Below, in pieces: positions 53,127-62,517 of a stretch of 64,000 nt of DNA (position 1 is the stretch's first letter; each line of letters begins with the position of its first letter). The stretch is taken from assembly GCF_004361835.1 (NCBI RefSeq), contig NZ_SNWD01000005.1, positions 1 through 64,000 of the forward strand. Reading direction: 5' to 3'. The position numbers were made by a program, and so were the translations under genes. This stretch comes from Stakelama pacifica (GTDB taxonomy: Bacteria; Pseudomonadota; Alphaproteobacteria; Sphingomonadales; Sphingomonadaceae). The notes under the pieces were generated by a model. That model did no database searches and was not told the origin of the DNA. It saw only the letters and a program-made list of their open reading frames with translations.

Positions 53127-53817
53127 ACAGGATCAGCTGAAGTATGCCGACATCCTCAGCGACAATGCCTTCATAGATCATCCGTCCGGCGACATAGATG
53201 ATCACGGCAAGTCCGATATAAGCGATCCAGTGATACCGATCGATCACCTTGGCGATGACATTCGCAGCAAGCCCCATCAGCGCAACCGACAGGATCAGGC
53301 CGATCATCAGAATGCCGGGATGCTCGCGCGCAGCACCAGCAACCGCGAGCACATTGTCGAGGCTCATCGAAACATCGGCCAGCGCGACCGACCAGGCGGC
53401 AGCGGCAAAGCTCTTCGTCGCAACCGACGATTCGCCTTCCGCCTCCGCACCTTCGCGGATCTCGCGCCACATCTTCCAGGCAACCCAGAGCAACAACAGC
53501 CCGCCCGCTAGCACCAGTCCGATGATGCCCATCAGATAGGTCATGGCGAGCGCGAAGATGATCCGCAGTACCAGCGCCGCGCCGATGCCGATCGCGATAA
53601 CCTTGCGCCGCTGCGCCGCCGGAAGCCCAGCCGCCAGCGACCCGACGACGATCGCATTGTCGCCCGCCAGCAGAACATCGATCATCAATACCTGCAGGAA
53701 CGCCGCTAACTGCGCCGGCTGCCCGATATTGGAAAAATCATTGACGATGTGATTCCAGATTTCGGCGGGCGATCCGAGCCCGCCGCTCGTCACGCTGGAT
53801 GCGAGTTCGATCATCAT
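53125..53817 (-). CDS. TerC family integral membrane protein
   Basis: A 230-residue membrane protein with about seven hydrophobic helices. It has the family landmarks LLAGDNAIVVGSLAAGLP and DVSMSLDNVLAVAGAA, whose acidic residues lie in the membrane. TerC/YjbE-type proteins are linked to metal (for example manganese) export. It starts 24 bp after the rho stop on the same strand; read-through from rho is possible. Confidence 0.92.
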   Translation of the reverse strand: MMIELASSVTSGGLGSPAEIWNHIVNDFSNIGQPAQLAAFLQVLMIDVLLAGDNAIVVGSLAAGLPAAQRRKVIAIGIGAALVLRIIFALAMTYLMGIIGLVLAGGLLLLWVAWKMWREIREGAEAEGESSVATKSFAAAAWSVALADVSMSLDNVLAVAGAAREHPGILMIGLILSVALMGLAANVIAKVIDRYHWIAYIGLAVIIYVAGRMIYEGIVAEDVGILQLIL

Positions 53818-53841
53818 GGAATGGGAAACGCCGCCCCGCGC

Positions 53842-55098
53842 TTACTGGTTCATCGAATCGAAGAAGTCTTCGTTGGTCTTCGAATCCTTCATCTTGTCGA
53901 GCAGGAACTCCATCGCGTCGATGGTGCCCATCTGCATGAGGATGCGGCGAAGCACCCACATTTTCGACAGCGTGCCCTTGTCGACCAGCAGCTCTTCCTT
54001 GCGCGTGCCGGACTTGCCGACGTCGAGCGCCGGGAAGATGCGCTTGTCGGCGACCTTGCGATCCAGCACGATTTCGGAGTTACCGGTGCCCTTGAACTCT
54101 TCGAAGATCACTTCGTCCATGCGGCTGCCGGTATCGATCAGCGCGGTGGCAATGATCGAGAGCGAACCGCCCTCTTCGATATTACGCGCCGCGCCGAAGA
54201 AGCGCTTCGGACGCTGCAGCGCATTGGCGTCGACACCGCCGGTCAGCACCTTGCCCGACGACGGAACGACGGTGTTGTAGGCACGGCCCAGACGCGTGAT
54301 CGAATCGAGCAGGATGACGACGTCATGCTTATGCTCGACCAGACGCTTCGCCTTCTCGATCACCATCTCGGCGACCTGAACATGGCGCTGCGCGGGTTCG
54401 TCGAAGGTCGAGCTGATGACCTCGCCATTCACGCTGCGCTGCATGTCGGTGACTTCCTCAGGCCGCTCGTCGATGAGCAGCACGATCAGGAAGACCTCAG
54501 GATGGTTGTCGGTGATCGCCTTGGCGATATTCTGAAGCAGCACCGTCTTACCCACGCGCGGCGGCGCAACGATCAGCGAACGCTGACCCTTGCCCTGCGG
54601 CGAGACGATATCGATCACCCGCGCCGACTTGTCCTTGATCGTCGGGTCCTGCGGATCGAGCGTCAGCTTCTTTTCCGGATAAAGCGGCGTCAGATTGTCG
54701 AAATTGACGCGGTGGCGCACGGCATCGGGATCGTCGAAATTGACCTTGGTCAGTTTGGTCAGCGCGAAATAGCGTTCGCCGTCTTTCGGCCCGCGAATTT
54801 CACCCTCGACCGTGTCACCCGTCCGCAGACCGAATTTGCGGACCTGATTGGGCGATACATAGATATCGTCCGGCCCGGCCAGATAATTGGCTTCGGGAGA
54901 GCGCAGAAATCCGAACCCGTCAGGCAACACCTCGATCGTGCCCAGCCCCATGATCAGCTCGCCCTGCTCGGCCTGCACCTTCAGGATCGCGAACATCAGA
55001 TCCTGCTTGCGCAGCGTCGAAGCGCCTTCGACGCCCAGCTGTTCGGCCATTTCCACGAGTTCGGCGGGGGTTTTCTTTTTCAGGTCTTTAAGGTGCAT
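53842..55098 (-). CDS. rho: Transcription termination factor Rho
   Basis: A 418-residue hexameric RNA helicase. The N-terminus [24 protein letters not shown] and the RNA-binding CSD domain (about 50-125) are followed by the Walker [14 protein letters not shown] and the Q/R-loop region. Length is normal. ATG 55098 fits family starts better than upstream Met codons. It is preceded by a terminator (55170-55198) and so should have its own promoter. Confidence 0.97.
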   Translation of the reverse strand: MHLKDLKKKTPAELVEMAEQLGVEGASTLRKQDLMFAILKVQAEQGELIMGLGTIEVLPDGFGFLRSPEANYLAGPDDIYVSPNQVRKFGLRTGDTVEGEIRGPKDGERYFALTKLTKVNFDDPDAVRHRVNFDNLTPLYPEKKLTLDPQDPTIKDKSARVIDIVSPQGKGQRSLIVAPPRVGKTVLLQNIAKAITDNHPEVFLIVLLIDERPEEVTDMQRSVNGEVISSTFDEPAQRHVQVAEMVIEKAKRLVEHKHDVVILLDSITRLGRAYNTVVPSSGKVLTGGVDANALQRPKRFFGAARNIEEGGSLSIIATALIDTGSRMDEVIFEEFKGTGNSEIVLDRKVADKRIFPALDVGKSGTRKEELLVDKGTLSKMWVLRRILMQMGTIDAMEFLLDKMKDSKTNEDFFDSMNQ

Positions 55099-55169
55099 CT
55101 TATTGTAATCCGGGAGGGAAATCGGCCGATCAAAGTGCAGGACGAGCACGCGCCGAAATGTAAGGAAGG

Positions 55170-55198
55170 AAAAACGCGCAAAGGACCGGCGCGCCTTT
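55170..55198 (-). terminator. intrinsic terminator after hemE-hemJ
   Basis: On the minus strand CGCGC, a 9-nt loop and GCGCG are followed by TTTTT; flanking AAAGG can pair with the T-run to lengthen the stem. It lies between the hemJ stop and the rho start and should separate the two transcripts. Confidence 0.6.
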
Positions 55199-55251
55199 AG
55201 CCCCGAAAATTAAGCGTCGTCCCCGATCAAGTCAAGTCAGTCCGTCGCGAT

Positions 55252-55707
55252 TCAGAATGGCTTCACCACCACCAGAATCACGATCAGCACCACGAAAATC
55301 GCCGGCACCTCGTTCAGCATGCGCAGCTTCTTTAAGCTCAGCGATGCCTTGCCCCGGCTCAGTTTGCGCGAATAACCGATCATCCAGCCATGATAGCCCG
55401 ACAGCAGTACGACCAGCGCAATCTTGGCATGCAGCCAGCCAAGCCCCGGCCCGCCGTCGAACAGTCCCATATTCGCCGCCAGCGCCAGCCCCAGCAGCCA
55501 GGTGACGATCATCGAAGGGGTCAGGATCATTCGCCGCATCATCGCCTCCCGCGCCTCCCAGCGCGGCGGTTCGGCGGGATCGCCCAGACCCTGCTGATGA
55601 TGGATCAGATAGCGCGGATAGAGGAAAAGTCCCGCCATCCAGAAGATGACGAAGATGACATGCGCCGCCTTCACCCAAAGATAGGCATTGCCCAGCCAGC
55701 CGCTCAT
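55252..55707 (-). CDS. hemJ: Protoporphyrinogen oxidase HemJ
   Basis: A 151-residue membrane protein with about four transmembrane helices. It has WVKAAHVIFVIFWMAGLFLYPRYL, where the His is conserved in HemJ, and later GWLHAKIALVVLLSGYHGWM. HemJ turns protoporphyrinogen IX into protoporphyrin IX. Its start overlaps the hemE stop by 4 bp, so two heme-pathway steps are co-translated. Confidence 0.93.
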   Translation of the reverse strand: MSGWLGNAYLWVKAAHVIFVIFWMAGLFLYPRYLIHHQQGLGDPAEPPRWEAREAMMRRMILTPSMIVTWLLGLALAANMGLFDGGPGLGWLHAKIALVVLLSGYHGWMIGYSRKLSRGKASLSLKKLRMLNEVPAIFVVLIVILVVVKPF

Positions 55708-56753
55708 TGTTCGCCCCTCACTTGTGCCACCAGCGCCTCGACATGCGAAATCGGTGTTTCCTGCCGGATGCCATGGCCAAGATTGAAGATATGCGGCCTT
55801 TCGGGAAACGCACCCAGAATTCCTGCCACCGCTTCGCTCAGCCGCTCACCTCCTGCGACCAGCGCCAGCGGGTCGAGATTGCCCTGCACCGGCAGGCCGT
55901 CTGGCAGCACCGCATTCGCCCAGACCGGATCGACCGTCTCGTCCAGCCCGATCGCATCCGCGCCCGTCTCGCGCGCATAAGCGGCAAGCTTTCCGCCCGC
56001 ACCCTTGGGAAAGCCGATCAGCGGAACGCCCGGATGACGCGCGCGTAATGCCGCGATGATCCGTGCGTTGGGCGCGATTACCCAGCGTTCGAATTCTGCC
56101 GGGCAGAGACTCCCCGCCCAGCTGTCGAACAATTGCACCGCCTCCACCCCCGCTTCGATCTGACGCGAGAGATAATCGATCGTCGCCGCTTCGATCCGGT
56201 CGATCAGCGCCTGAAAGCCTTCACGATCCTGATAAGCGAGCAGCCGGGCGTCGGCCTGTTCCCGGCTCCCCTGCCCCGCGACCATATATGTGGCGATCGT
56301 CCAGGGGCTTCCCGCAAAGCCCAAAAAGGTTGTCGTTACCGGAAGCATCGCTGCGACCTTGCGCACCGTTTCGAACACCGGTGCCAGAATCTCCGGATCA
56401 TATGCGTCGAGCGCATCGATCATCGCCCGATTTTCCATCAACGGCGCAAGGCGCGGCCCCTCGCCGGCGACGAACCAGAGTTTCTGCCCAAGCGCCTGCG
56501 GAATGACGAGAATATCGGAAAACAGGATCGCGCCGTCGAATCCGAAGCGTCGCAGCGGCTGCACCGTCACTTCAGCCGCTGCGTCCGAATCGTTCACCAG
56601 CTCCAGAAAACCGCCCTTTGTCGCGCGCAACTCGCGATATTCGGGAAGATAGCGACCCGCCTGACGCATGAGCCAGATCGGCGGCACCGTGCGCCGTTCG
56701 CCGCGCAGCGTCGCAAGCAGGGGCTTCGAAATCTCGGTCAGGCCAGCCTCCAT
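55704..56753 (-). CDS. hemE: Uroporphyrinogen decarboxylase
   Basis: A 349-residue enzyme that decarboxylates uroporphyrinogen III to coproporphyrinogen III. It has the signature PPIWLMRQAGRYLPEYRELR, then FSDILVIPQALGQ and the C-terminal FNLGHGIRQETPISHVE. It lies right beside the candidate origin, as in Caulobacter where Cori abuts hemE. It starts the leftward hemE-hemJ transcript. Confidence 0.97.
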   Translation of the reverse strand: MEAGLTEISKPLLATLRGERRTVPPIWLMRQAGRYLPEYRELRATKGGFLELVNDSDAAAEVTVQPLRRFGFDGAILFSDILVIPQALGQKLWFVAGEGPRLAPLMENRAMIDALDAYDPEILAPVFETVRKVAAMLPVTTTFLGFAGSPWTIATYMVAGQGSREQADARLLAYQDREGFQALIDRIEAATIDYLSRQIEAGVEAVQLFDSWAGSLCPAEFERWVIAPNARIIAALRARHPGVPLIGFPKGAGGKLAAYARETGADAIGLDETVDPVWANAVLPDGLPVQGNLDPLALVAGGERLSEAVAGILGAFPERPHIFNLGHGIRQETPISHVEALVAQVRGEQ

Positions 56754-57045
56754 AAACTAAATAAGAAGATTCAAAGAAAGGATGTTGGGAGATGTTGGCG
56801 GGTGAGAATCGGGGATTACGCGTCGTCACCCGAATTGCCAACAGCTTGACCCGAACTGCGTATCCGTACCGCCGACGATTCGAATCGTTTATCCGCATAA
56901 TCCACAGCCTGTGGATAAAATCGCGCCGGGCGGGACCGACTGTGGACGAATCACGAGCGGGATCGGACAAGCACCCCGGCTTGGCCCGGCACGCGAGTTA
57001 CGCTAGCGTTTACCCCCATGTTATCCACAGCTTTATCCTGATCCC
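56754..57045. other. oriC: candidate chromosomal replication origin (oriC)
   Basis: A 292-bp gap between divergent hemE and ppsR. Exact DnaA boxes TTATCCACA lie at 57021-57029 (+) and 56910-56918 (-). One-mismatch boxes lie at 56889-56897 (TTATCCGCA) and 56898-56906 (TAATCCACA), and a two-mismatch box at 56941-56949. An A/T-rich stretch occupies 56751-56785, a plausible unwinding element. Five GANTC sites are present. The hemE flank is the origin location in Caulobacter and other alphaproteobacteria. No open frame is visible. Confidence 0.82.
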
Positions 57046-57870
57046 ATGCGGCTGCACCTTCACCTCCTGTCGGATTCGACCGGTGAGACGCTGGAAAACA
57101 TCGCCAATGCGGCGATGGTCCAATATGATGACGTCGAAACGCTCCGTCATTTCTGGCCGATGGTGCGAAGCGAGGCGCATCTCGACCGAATCCTTCAGGA
57201 GATTGCCCAGAATCCGGGGCTGGTTCTGTTCACGCTGGTGAACAGCGACATCCGCCGAACGCTGGAATCGCGGTGCCGCGCGCTGGGTCTGCCTGCCGTC
57301 GCGCCGCTCGATTCGGTAACCGGTGCGCTGTCCAACCTGCTGGGGCAGGAGGCGAAGGCCCGGCCCGGGCGTCAGCACACGCTCGATGCCGCTTATTTCG
57401 CGCGCGTCGACGCGATTCAGTTCACCATCGCGCATGATGACGGGATCGGCGAGGAAGATTGGGAAGAGGCCGATATCCTGCTCGTCGGGGTATCGCGCTC
57501 GTCCAAGACGCCAACATCGATCTATCTCGCCAATCGCGGATTCAAGACCGCCAATCTCCCGATCGTCCCCGAATCACCGCCGCCGCGCCATTTGTTCGAC
57601 CTCAAAAATCCGATGATCGTCGGCCTGACGACCAGCGCCGACCGGCTGATTCAGGTGCGGCGCAACCGTCTCATCGACCTCAATGAGGGGCGGGAAACCG
57701 ATTATGTCGATCAGGATTCGGTGCGGCAGGAGATCGCCTTTGCCCGGCGGATGTTCGCCGATAAGGGCTGGCAGGTGATCGACGTCACCCGCCGCTCGAT
57801 CGAGGAGACGGCGGCGGCGATCATCAAATTGCTCAACGAGCGCGATATTGTTCGGGGGGCCCGCAAATGA
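57046..57870 (+). CDS. ppsR: Pyruvate,phosphate dikinase/PEP synthase regulatory protein (kinase-pyrophosphorylase, DUF299)
   Basis: A 274-residue bifunctional kinase/phosphorylase. It begins MRLHLHLLSDSTGETLENIA, has the nucleotide site VGVSRSSKTPTSIYLANRG, and the later LTTSADRLIQVRRNRL. It switches PPDK or PEP synthase on and off by phosphorylating a threonine. It starts 17 bp after a DnaA box, as the first rightward gene, and its stop overlaps the maf start. Confidence 0.92.
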   Translation: MRLHLHLLSDSTGETLENIANAAMVQYDDVETLRHFWPMVRSEAHLDRILQEIAQNPGLVLFTLVNSDIRRTLESRCRALGLPAVAPLDSVTGALSNLLGQEAKARPGRQHTLDAAYFARVDAIQFTIAHDDGIGEEDWEEADILLVGVSRSSKTPTSIYLANRGFKTANLPIVPESPPPRHLFDLKNPMIVGLTTSADRLIQVRRNRLIDLNEGRETDYVDQDSVRQEIAFARRMFADKGWQVIDVTRRSIEETAAAIIKLLNERDIVRGARK

Positions 57871-58466
57871 GACTGGTCCTTGCATCGCAAAGCGCCTCGC
57901 GTCGTGCCATGCTCGATGCCGCCGGCGTGCCGCACGAAGCCATGGCGAGCGGGCTCGACGAAGAAAGCGTCAAAGCGGGTTTTGCCGAATTGTCGATGAA
58001 GACGCGCGATCTGGCCGATGCGCTTGCCGGAATGAAGGCGGTTCGCGCCTCTTCGCGCGTCGGCGAAGGTGCGCTGGTGCTCGGCTGCGATTCGATCGCG
58101 GTGCGCGACGATGGCGTTCAGCTGGACAAGCCGGTCAGCCGCGACGCTGCGCGCGACCATCTCCGGCTGCTGTCGGGCCGTCGCCACGATCTGGTGAGCG
58201 CGGCGGTGATTGCCGAGGGCGGTCGCCCGGTCTGGCGTCAGGTGTCGCGCGCCAGAATGTTCATGCGCACGCTCTCGGACGAATTTATCGAGGCTTATCT
58301 CGACGCCGAATGGCCCGAAATATCCGGCTGTGTCGGTTGCTACCGGCTGGAGCGAGGCGGCGTTCAGCTGTTTTCGCGGATCGACGGCGATTATTTCACC
58401 ATTCTCGGCATGCCGCTGCTCCCCATCTTGGATTATCTCCGCGTCCGGGGGATAATGGCCGCATGA
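57867..58466 (+). CDS. maf: Maf family nucleotide pyrophosphatase
   Basis: A 199-residue protein beginning MRLVLASQSASRRAMLDAAG, the Maf signature, with LVLGCDSIAV (acidic residue) and KPVSRDAARDHLRLLSGR. Maf proteins hydrolyse non-canonical or modified nucleoside triphosphates. It overlaps ppsR and aroE by 4 bp each. The hemE/maf neighbourhood of an origin is a classic alphaproteobacterial trait. Confidence 0.93.
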   Translation: MRLVLASQSASRRAMLDAAGVPHEAMASGLDEESVKAGFAELSMKTRDLADALAGMKAVRASSRVGEGALVLGCDSIAVRDDGVQLDKPVSRDAARDHLRLLSGRRHDLVSAAVIAEGGRPVWRQVSRARMFMRTLSDEFIEAYLDAEWPEISGCVGCYRLERGGVQLFSRIDGDYFTILGMPLLPILDYLRVRGIMAA

Positions 58467-59287
58467 CCGACACTGTTTCCCTGCCTATCGCCCATGTCAT
58501 CGGCGATCCGATCGCCCATAGCAAATCGCCGCTCATTCACCGCTTCTGGCTCGATGCGCTGGGGATGGAGGGTAGCTATGACGCAGTGCAGGTCACGCCC
58601 GACGCGCTCGGTGCCTATATCGACCGGCATCGCGACAATCCCGACTGGCGCGGCTGCAACGTCACGCTACCGCACAAACTCGCCATTCTCGACCATGTCG
58701 CTGACAAAGGCGGGCTTCGCGACGATCTCGGCGCCGCCAATACGGTGTTTCGCGACGAAGCGGGCGCGCTCGCCGCGACCAATACCGATATCGCCGGATT
58801 TTATTCGCCGATCGCGGGCTTTCCGTTCGAGGATTCGCACGCTGTCGTGATCGGTGCGGGCGGAGCGGCGCGCGCGGTGCTGTATGCGCTCGCCAAAGCC
58901 GGAATCGCCCGGGTGACGGTGATGAACCGCAGTCCGTTAAAAGCCATGGGGCTGATCGCCAAATTCGGACTGAAGGGCGATGTCGTTCCGCTGGGCACTC
59001 CCCTGCCTGCCGCCGACCTGCTGGTGAACGCCAGCGCGCTTGGCATGAGGGGGCAGCCGGCGCTGGATATCGACCTGTCGCCGCTTCCGGAAGACGCGAC
59101 GGTATATGACATCGTCTATGCCCCGCTGGAGACCGCTTTGCTCGAACAGGCGCGGATGCGCGATCTCGACACGATCGACGGGCTCGAAATGCTGATCGGT
59201 CAGGCAGCGCTTGCCTTCGAACTTTTCTATGGCGCTGAGCCCCCGCGAGAGCGCGATGAGGAGCTGCGCGCGGCGCTGCTCGCATGA
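58463..59287 (+). CDS. aroE: Shikimate dehydrogenase
   Basis: A 274-residue NADP-dependent enzyme reducing 3-dehydroshikimate to shikimate. It has GDPIAHSKSPLIHRFW (substrate site), CNVTLPHKLAIL, where Lys is the catalytic residue, and VIGAGGAARAVLYAL for the cofactor. Length is normal. It overlaps maf and coaE by 4 bp each in a translationally coupled operon. Confidence 0.96.
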   Translation: MTDTVSLPIAHVIGDPIAHSKSPLIHRFWLDALGMEGSYDAVQVTPDALGAYIDRHRDNPDWRGCNVTLPHKLAILDHVADKGGLRDDLGAANTVFRDEAGALAATNTDIAGFYSPIAGFPFEDSHAVVIGAGGAARAVLYALAKAGIARVTVMNRSPLKAMGLIAKFGLKGDVVPLGTPLPAADLLVNASALGMRGQPALDIDLSPLPEDATVYDIVYAPLETALLEQARMRDLDTIDGLEMLIGQAALAFELFYGAEPPRERDEELRAALLA

Positions 59288-59874
59288 TCCGGCTCGGGCT
59301 TACCGGCTCGATCGGCATGGGCAAATCGACCGTGGCGACGATGTTCGCCGAAGCCGGGGTGCCGGTGTTCGACGCCGATGCCGAGGTTCATGCGATTCAG
59401 GGCCCGGACGGCGAAGCATTGCCCGCTATCGAGCGCGAGTTTCCCGGTACCACCGGCCCCGCAGGCGTGGATCGTGCGGCGCTCGGCGCAGCGGTGTTCG
59501 ATGACGAAGCCGCGATGAAGCGGCTCGAGGCGATCATTCACCCGATGGTCGCCGAACGCCGCGCCGCATTTCTTGCGCGCCATGCGGATGCGCCGCTGGT
59601 GGTGTTCGACGTGCCGCTGCTCTTCGAAACCGGCGGTCAGTCCTATCTCGACAAGGTGGCGGTGGTGTCTGCCCCGCATGCAGTACAGCGGACCCGCGTG
59701 CTCGCCCGGCGCGGCATGACCGAGGCGAAGTTCGCCGCGATACTCGCCCGGCAAATGCCCGACGCCGAAAAACGCGCGCGCGCCGATTACCTGATTTCCA
59801 CTGGCACCAGCCATGCCGAAACCCGCGCCGAGGTCGATGCGCTGATCGCTTGCCTTGCCCCTGCAGCAGCGTAA
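59284..59874 (+). CDS. coaE: Dephospho-CoA kinase
   Basis: A 196-residue kinase for the last step of coenzyme A synthesis. The P-loop is [17 protein letters not shown], and [10 protein letters not shown] and [12 protein letters not shown] are conserved. The ATG at 59284 overlaps the aroE stop (ATGA). The next gene, dnaQ, follows after 10 bp. Confidence 0.95.
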   Translation: MIRLGLTGSIGMGKSTVATMFAEAGVPVFDADAEVHAIQGPDGEALPAIEREFPGTTGPAGVDRAALGAAVFDDEAAMKRLEAIIHPMVAERRAAFLARHADAPLVVFDVPLLFETGGQSYLDKVAVVSAPHAVQRTRVLARRGMTEAKFAAILARQMPDAEKRARADYLISTGTSHAETRAEVDALIACLAPAAA

Positions 59875-59884
59875 TAAAGCTGTC

Positions 59885-60568
59885 ATGCGCGAGATTATTT
59901 TCGATACCGAAACCACGGGGCTCAGCTTTTCCGGCGGCGACCGGCTGGTCGAGATCGGCTGTGTCGAACTGGTCAATCGCGTCGAGACCGGCCGGACCTT
60001 TCACTGCTATTTCAATCCTCAGCGTGCCATGGCGGCAGAGGCAGAGGCAGTGCACGGCCTGTCCGACCGCTTCCTCGCCGATAAGCCGCTGTTCGCCCAT
60101 AAGGTCGAGGAACTGCTCGAATTTATCGGCGACAGCCCGCTCGTCGCGCATAATGCGGCGTTCGATTTCGGCTTTATCAATGGCGAGCTTGCCCTGTGTT
60201 CGCGGCCGCTAATCGCCCTGGAGCGAATGATCGACACGCTGGTCATGGCGCGCACGCGCATTCCCGGCGCGAAGCATACGCTCGACGCGCTATGCGTACG
60301 CTTCGGCGTCGATCGCAGCCATCGCGTGCTGCACGGCGCGCTGCTCGATGCGCAGCTTCTGGCGCAGGTCTATGTCGAACTGACCGGCGGGCGCCAGATC
60401 GGCCTCGGTCTGGCGGTCGAGGAGGTACGCGAGGCAGCGCCCGCAGGGCCGGTGGTGCGCCGCATCGAGCGCCCGGCTCGCCATTTTTCGGCAAGCGCTG
60501 CGGAACTTGAGCGCCACGGTGCGTTCATCGCGGGCATGAAGGATGCGCTCTGGGCACAGGCGAGTTGA
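59885..60568 (+). CDS. dnaQ: DNA polymerase III subunit epsilon (proofreading exonuclease)
   Basis: A 227-residue DEDDh exonuclease. ExoI is [10 protein letters not shown], ExoII lies in [11 protein letters not shown], and ExoIII includes [18 protein letters not shown]. Start [12 protein letters not shown] (59885) is preferred over the upstream Met at 59855. It is co-directional with coaE in the order aroE-coaE-dnaQ, widespread in this class near the origin. Confidence 0.95.
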   Translation: MREIIFDTETTGLSFSGGDRLVEIGCVELVNRVETGRTFHCYFNPQRAMAAEAEAVHGLSDRFLADKPLFAHKVEELLEFIGDSPLVAHNAAFDFGFINGELALCSRPLIALERMIDTLVMARTRIPGAKHTLDALCVRFGVDRSHRVLHGALLDAQLLAQVYVELTGGRQIGLGLAVEEVREAAPAGPVVRRIERPARHFSASAAELERHGAFIAGMKDALWAQAS

Positions 60569-60623
60569 TATCGTCATCGCGCGTGCCTAGCTCGAACTGG
60601 CAGTTATTATTTAGGAGGATGCA

Positions 60624-61205
60624 ATGGAGATCCGGGTTTCAGGTCATCAGATCGACACGGGTGCGGCGCTAAAGCAGCATGTGCAGGACCGGCTTCAGGG
60701 CATTGCCGACAAATATTTTTCGCGCGCAATCTCCTCTCAGGTGACGTTCGGCAAGGGACCGCATGAGAGTTTCACCTGCGATATCGTGTCGCATGTGATG
60801 AAGGATCTGGTCCTTAAAGGCCATAATGAGAGTATGGACGCGCACAGCGCGTTCGACGGTGCCGCCGACAAGATCGAAAAGCAGCTTCGCCGCTATATGC
60901 GGCGGCTCAAAGACCGCAATGCCGGCGCGGTGATCGCTGAGGTCGAAAGCCGCAGCTATGAAAATGCCGATTATCGCGTGTTCGAATCATCGGCGGAGGA
61001 GGAGGAAGCTTCCGAGGATGCGCCGTTGATCATCGCCGAAACGCGCACCGACATTCCCGATGCATCGGTTTCCGATGCGGTGATGATGCTCGATCTGCGC
61101 AACACTGCGGCGCTGATGTTCAGGAACAGCGGGACAGGCGCCTATAATATGGTGTATCGGCGCCACGACGGGTCGATCGGTTGGGTCGAACCCGACCGCG
61201 GATAA
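60624..61205 (+). CDS. hpf: Ribosome hibernation promoting factor, long form
   Basis: A 193-residue HPF/RaiA protein. The N-terminal domain is residues 1-110 (MEIRVSGHQIDTGAALKQHV, then RRYMRRLKDR). The C-terminal dimerisation domain (about 130-193) contains DLRNTAALMFRNSGTGAYNMVYRRHDGSIGWVEP. Long HPF makes 100S ribosome dimers in resting cells. AGGAGG lies directly before ATG 60624, an unusually strong ribosome site. ptsN follows 55 bp later, a common pairing. Confidence 0.95.
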   Translation: MEIRVSGHQIDTGAALKQHVQDRLQGIADKYFSRAISSQVTFGKGPHESFTCDIVSHVMKDLVLKGHNESMDAHSAFDGAADKIEKQLRRYMRRLKDRNAGAVIAEVESRSYENADYRVFESSAEEEEASEDAPLIIAETRTDIPDASVSDAVMMLDLRNTAALMFRNSGTGAYNMVYRRHDGSIGWVEPDRG

Positions 61206-61260
61206 TGGCCAAAGGCCCGGAATAACAGCGCGCGGTCGTATCGCGCGTGGACGGAAATAT

Positions 61261-61728
61261 ATGAACGATATCAGTGACCTGATTGCCCTGGAGGCGGTGC
61301 ACTCGCGCGTCTCCGTCCCCAATCGCAAAGCCTTGTTCCAGCAATTCGGACATGCCGCGAATCAGCAATGGGGATTGGAATCGCGTAAGGTCGTCGATCT
61401 TCTGATCGATCGGGAAAAGCTGATTTCGACCGGTTTCGGCGCGGGTGTGGCGATTCCCCATGCCCGCCCCGAAGGGTTCGACAGGATCGTCGGGGCGCTG
61501 TATCATCTCGCGGACCCGATCGATTTCGATGCGGTCGATGACATGCCGGTCGATCTTGTCTTCTTCCTGCTGTCGCCGCCTGATTCGGGGGCCGATCATC
61601 TGAAGGCACTGGCGCGGATATCGCGCCTGCTCCGCGACCGCGACTTTGCCGAAAAACTGCGCGGTGCCGGTTCGGACGATGCGCTGTACGCCATGCTTGC
61701 CGGGCTGGAGACGCGTGACGCCGCCTGA
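61261..61728 (+). CDS. ptsN: PTS-Ntr enzyme IIA
   Basis: A 155-residue EIIA-Ntr protein. The phosphorylated His is in GFGAGVAIPHARPEG, and VDLVFFLLSPPDSGADHLKALARISRLLRD completes the family pattern. It belongs to the regulatory nitrogen PTS and acts by protein contact rather than sugar transport. It follows hpf, and its end overlaps the thioesterase gene by 14 bp. Confidence 0.94.
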   Translation: MNDISDLIALEAVHSRVSVPNRKALFQQFGHAANQQWGLESRKVVDLLIDREKLISTGFGAGVAIPHARPEGFDRIVGALYHLADPIDFDAVDDMPVDLVFFLLSPPDSGADHLKALARISRLLRDRDFAEKLRGAGSDDALYAMLAGLETRDAA

Positions 61729-62179
61729 TGCCAGCGGCGAACAGGCGCATTTCCGGGCGCTCGAATCGCTCTATGCCTCGGCCCCGATCAACGGGCTGTT
61801 CGAATCGCGGCTGGAGATTGTCGAGGCCGGACTCGCCCGGATTCATTTCGAAGTACAGGAACGCCATTACCACGCCGCCGGTGCGGCGCATGGCACCAGC
61901 TATTTCAAAATGCTCGACGACGCTGCTTTTTATGCAGGCAATAGCCTGGTCACGGACCGCTTTCTGCTGACAACCGCATTCAACCTGCTGCTCACCCGCC
62001 CGCTAAAGGCCGGGCCGGTGGTCGCCGAGGGACGCTGGATCAGCGGCCAGCGCCGCGTGCTGATCGCCGACGCCCGGCTCATCGACGCCAATGGTGAGGA
62101 GGCAGCGCGCGGAACGGGCACCTTCATGCGTTCGCGAATCCCGCTTGCATCGTTGCCCGGCTATGCGAGCGAAGCATGA
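61715..62179 (+). CDS. PaaI-type hotdog thioesterase
   Basis: A 154-residue hotdog-fold protein with RIHFEVQERHYHAAGAAHGTSYFKMLDDAAFYAGNSL, where HGT..K.LDDAA matches the PaaI/YdiI-type acyl-CoA thioesterases. The GTG at 61715 inside ptsN is the best start; the upstream part of the frame is a shadow of ptsN. Its stop overlaps the DUF1491 start (ATGA). The acyl-CoA substrate is not determinable. Confidence 0.85.
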   Translation: MTPPDASGEQAHFRALESLYASAPINGLFESRLEIVEAGLARIHFEVQERHYHAAGAAHGTSYFKMLDDAAFYAGNSLVTDRFLLTTAFNLLLTRPLKAGPVVAEGRWISGQRRVLIADARLIDANGEEAARGTGTFMRSRIPLASLPGYASEA

Positions 62180-62517
62180 GCGCACGGGCGACCAGCGACT
62201 TCATCGTGCGGGCTGTGCTGCGCAAGGTCCATGCCGAAGGCGGCAGCGCGACCGTCCTTGCCAAGGGCGAGGAAATGAGCGGCGCGATTCTCGTCTGTGT
62301 CCTGGAACGGGGCAAAAATCCGCGCTTTCTGGAACGGATGCCCTCGCTTGACGGCGGATCGACGCTTGCTCCCACCGGGCCGTCGAACCTTGAAAATGAA
62401 GCCGAAGCAACCGCTTACTGGCAACGCCGTCGCGAGCGCGATCCCGATCTCTGGGTCGTGGAGTTGGACATCGCACAGGCAGAACGTTTCGCCGCTGGAA
62501 TCATCGCGCCCGGTTGA
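62176..62517 (+). CDS. DUF1491 family protein
   Basis: A 113-residue protein with SDFIVRAVLRKVHAEGGSATVLAKG, then ILVCVLERGKNPRFLERMPS and the C-terminal YWQRRRERDPDLWVVELD, the conserved DUF1491 tail. The family is alphaproteobacterial and has no assigned function. It is translationally coupled to the thioesterase. Confidence 0.87.
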   Translation: MSARATSDFIVRAVLRKVHAEGGSATVLAKGEEMSGAILVCVLERGKNPRFLERMPSLDGGSTLAPTGPSNLENEAEATAYWQRRRERDPDLWVVELDIAQAERFAAGIIAPG

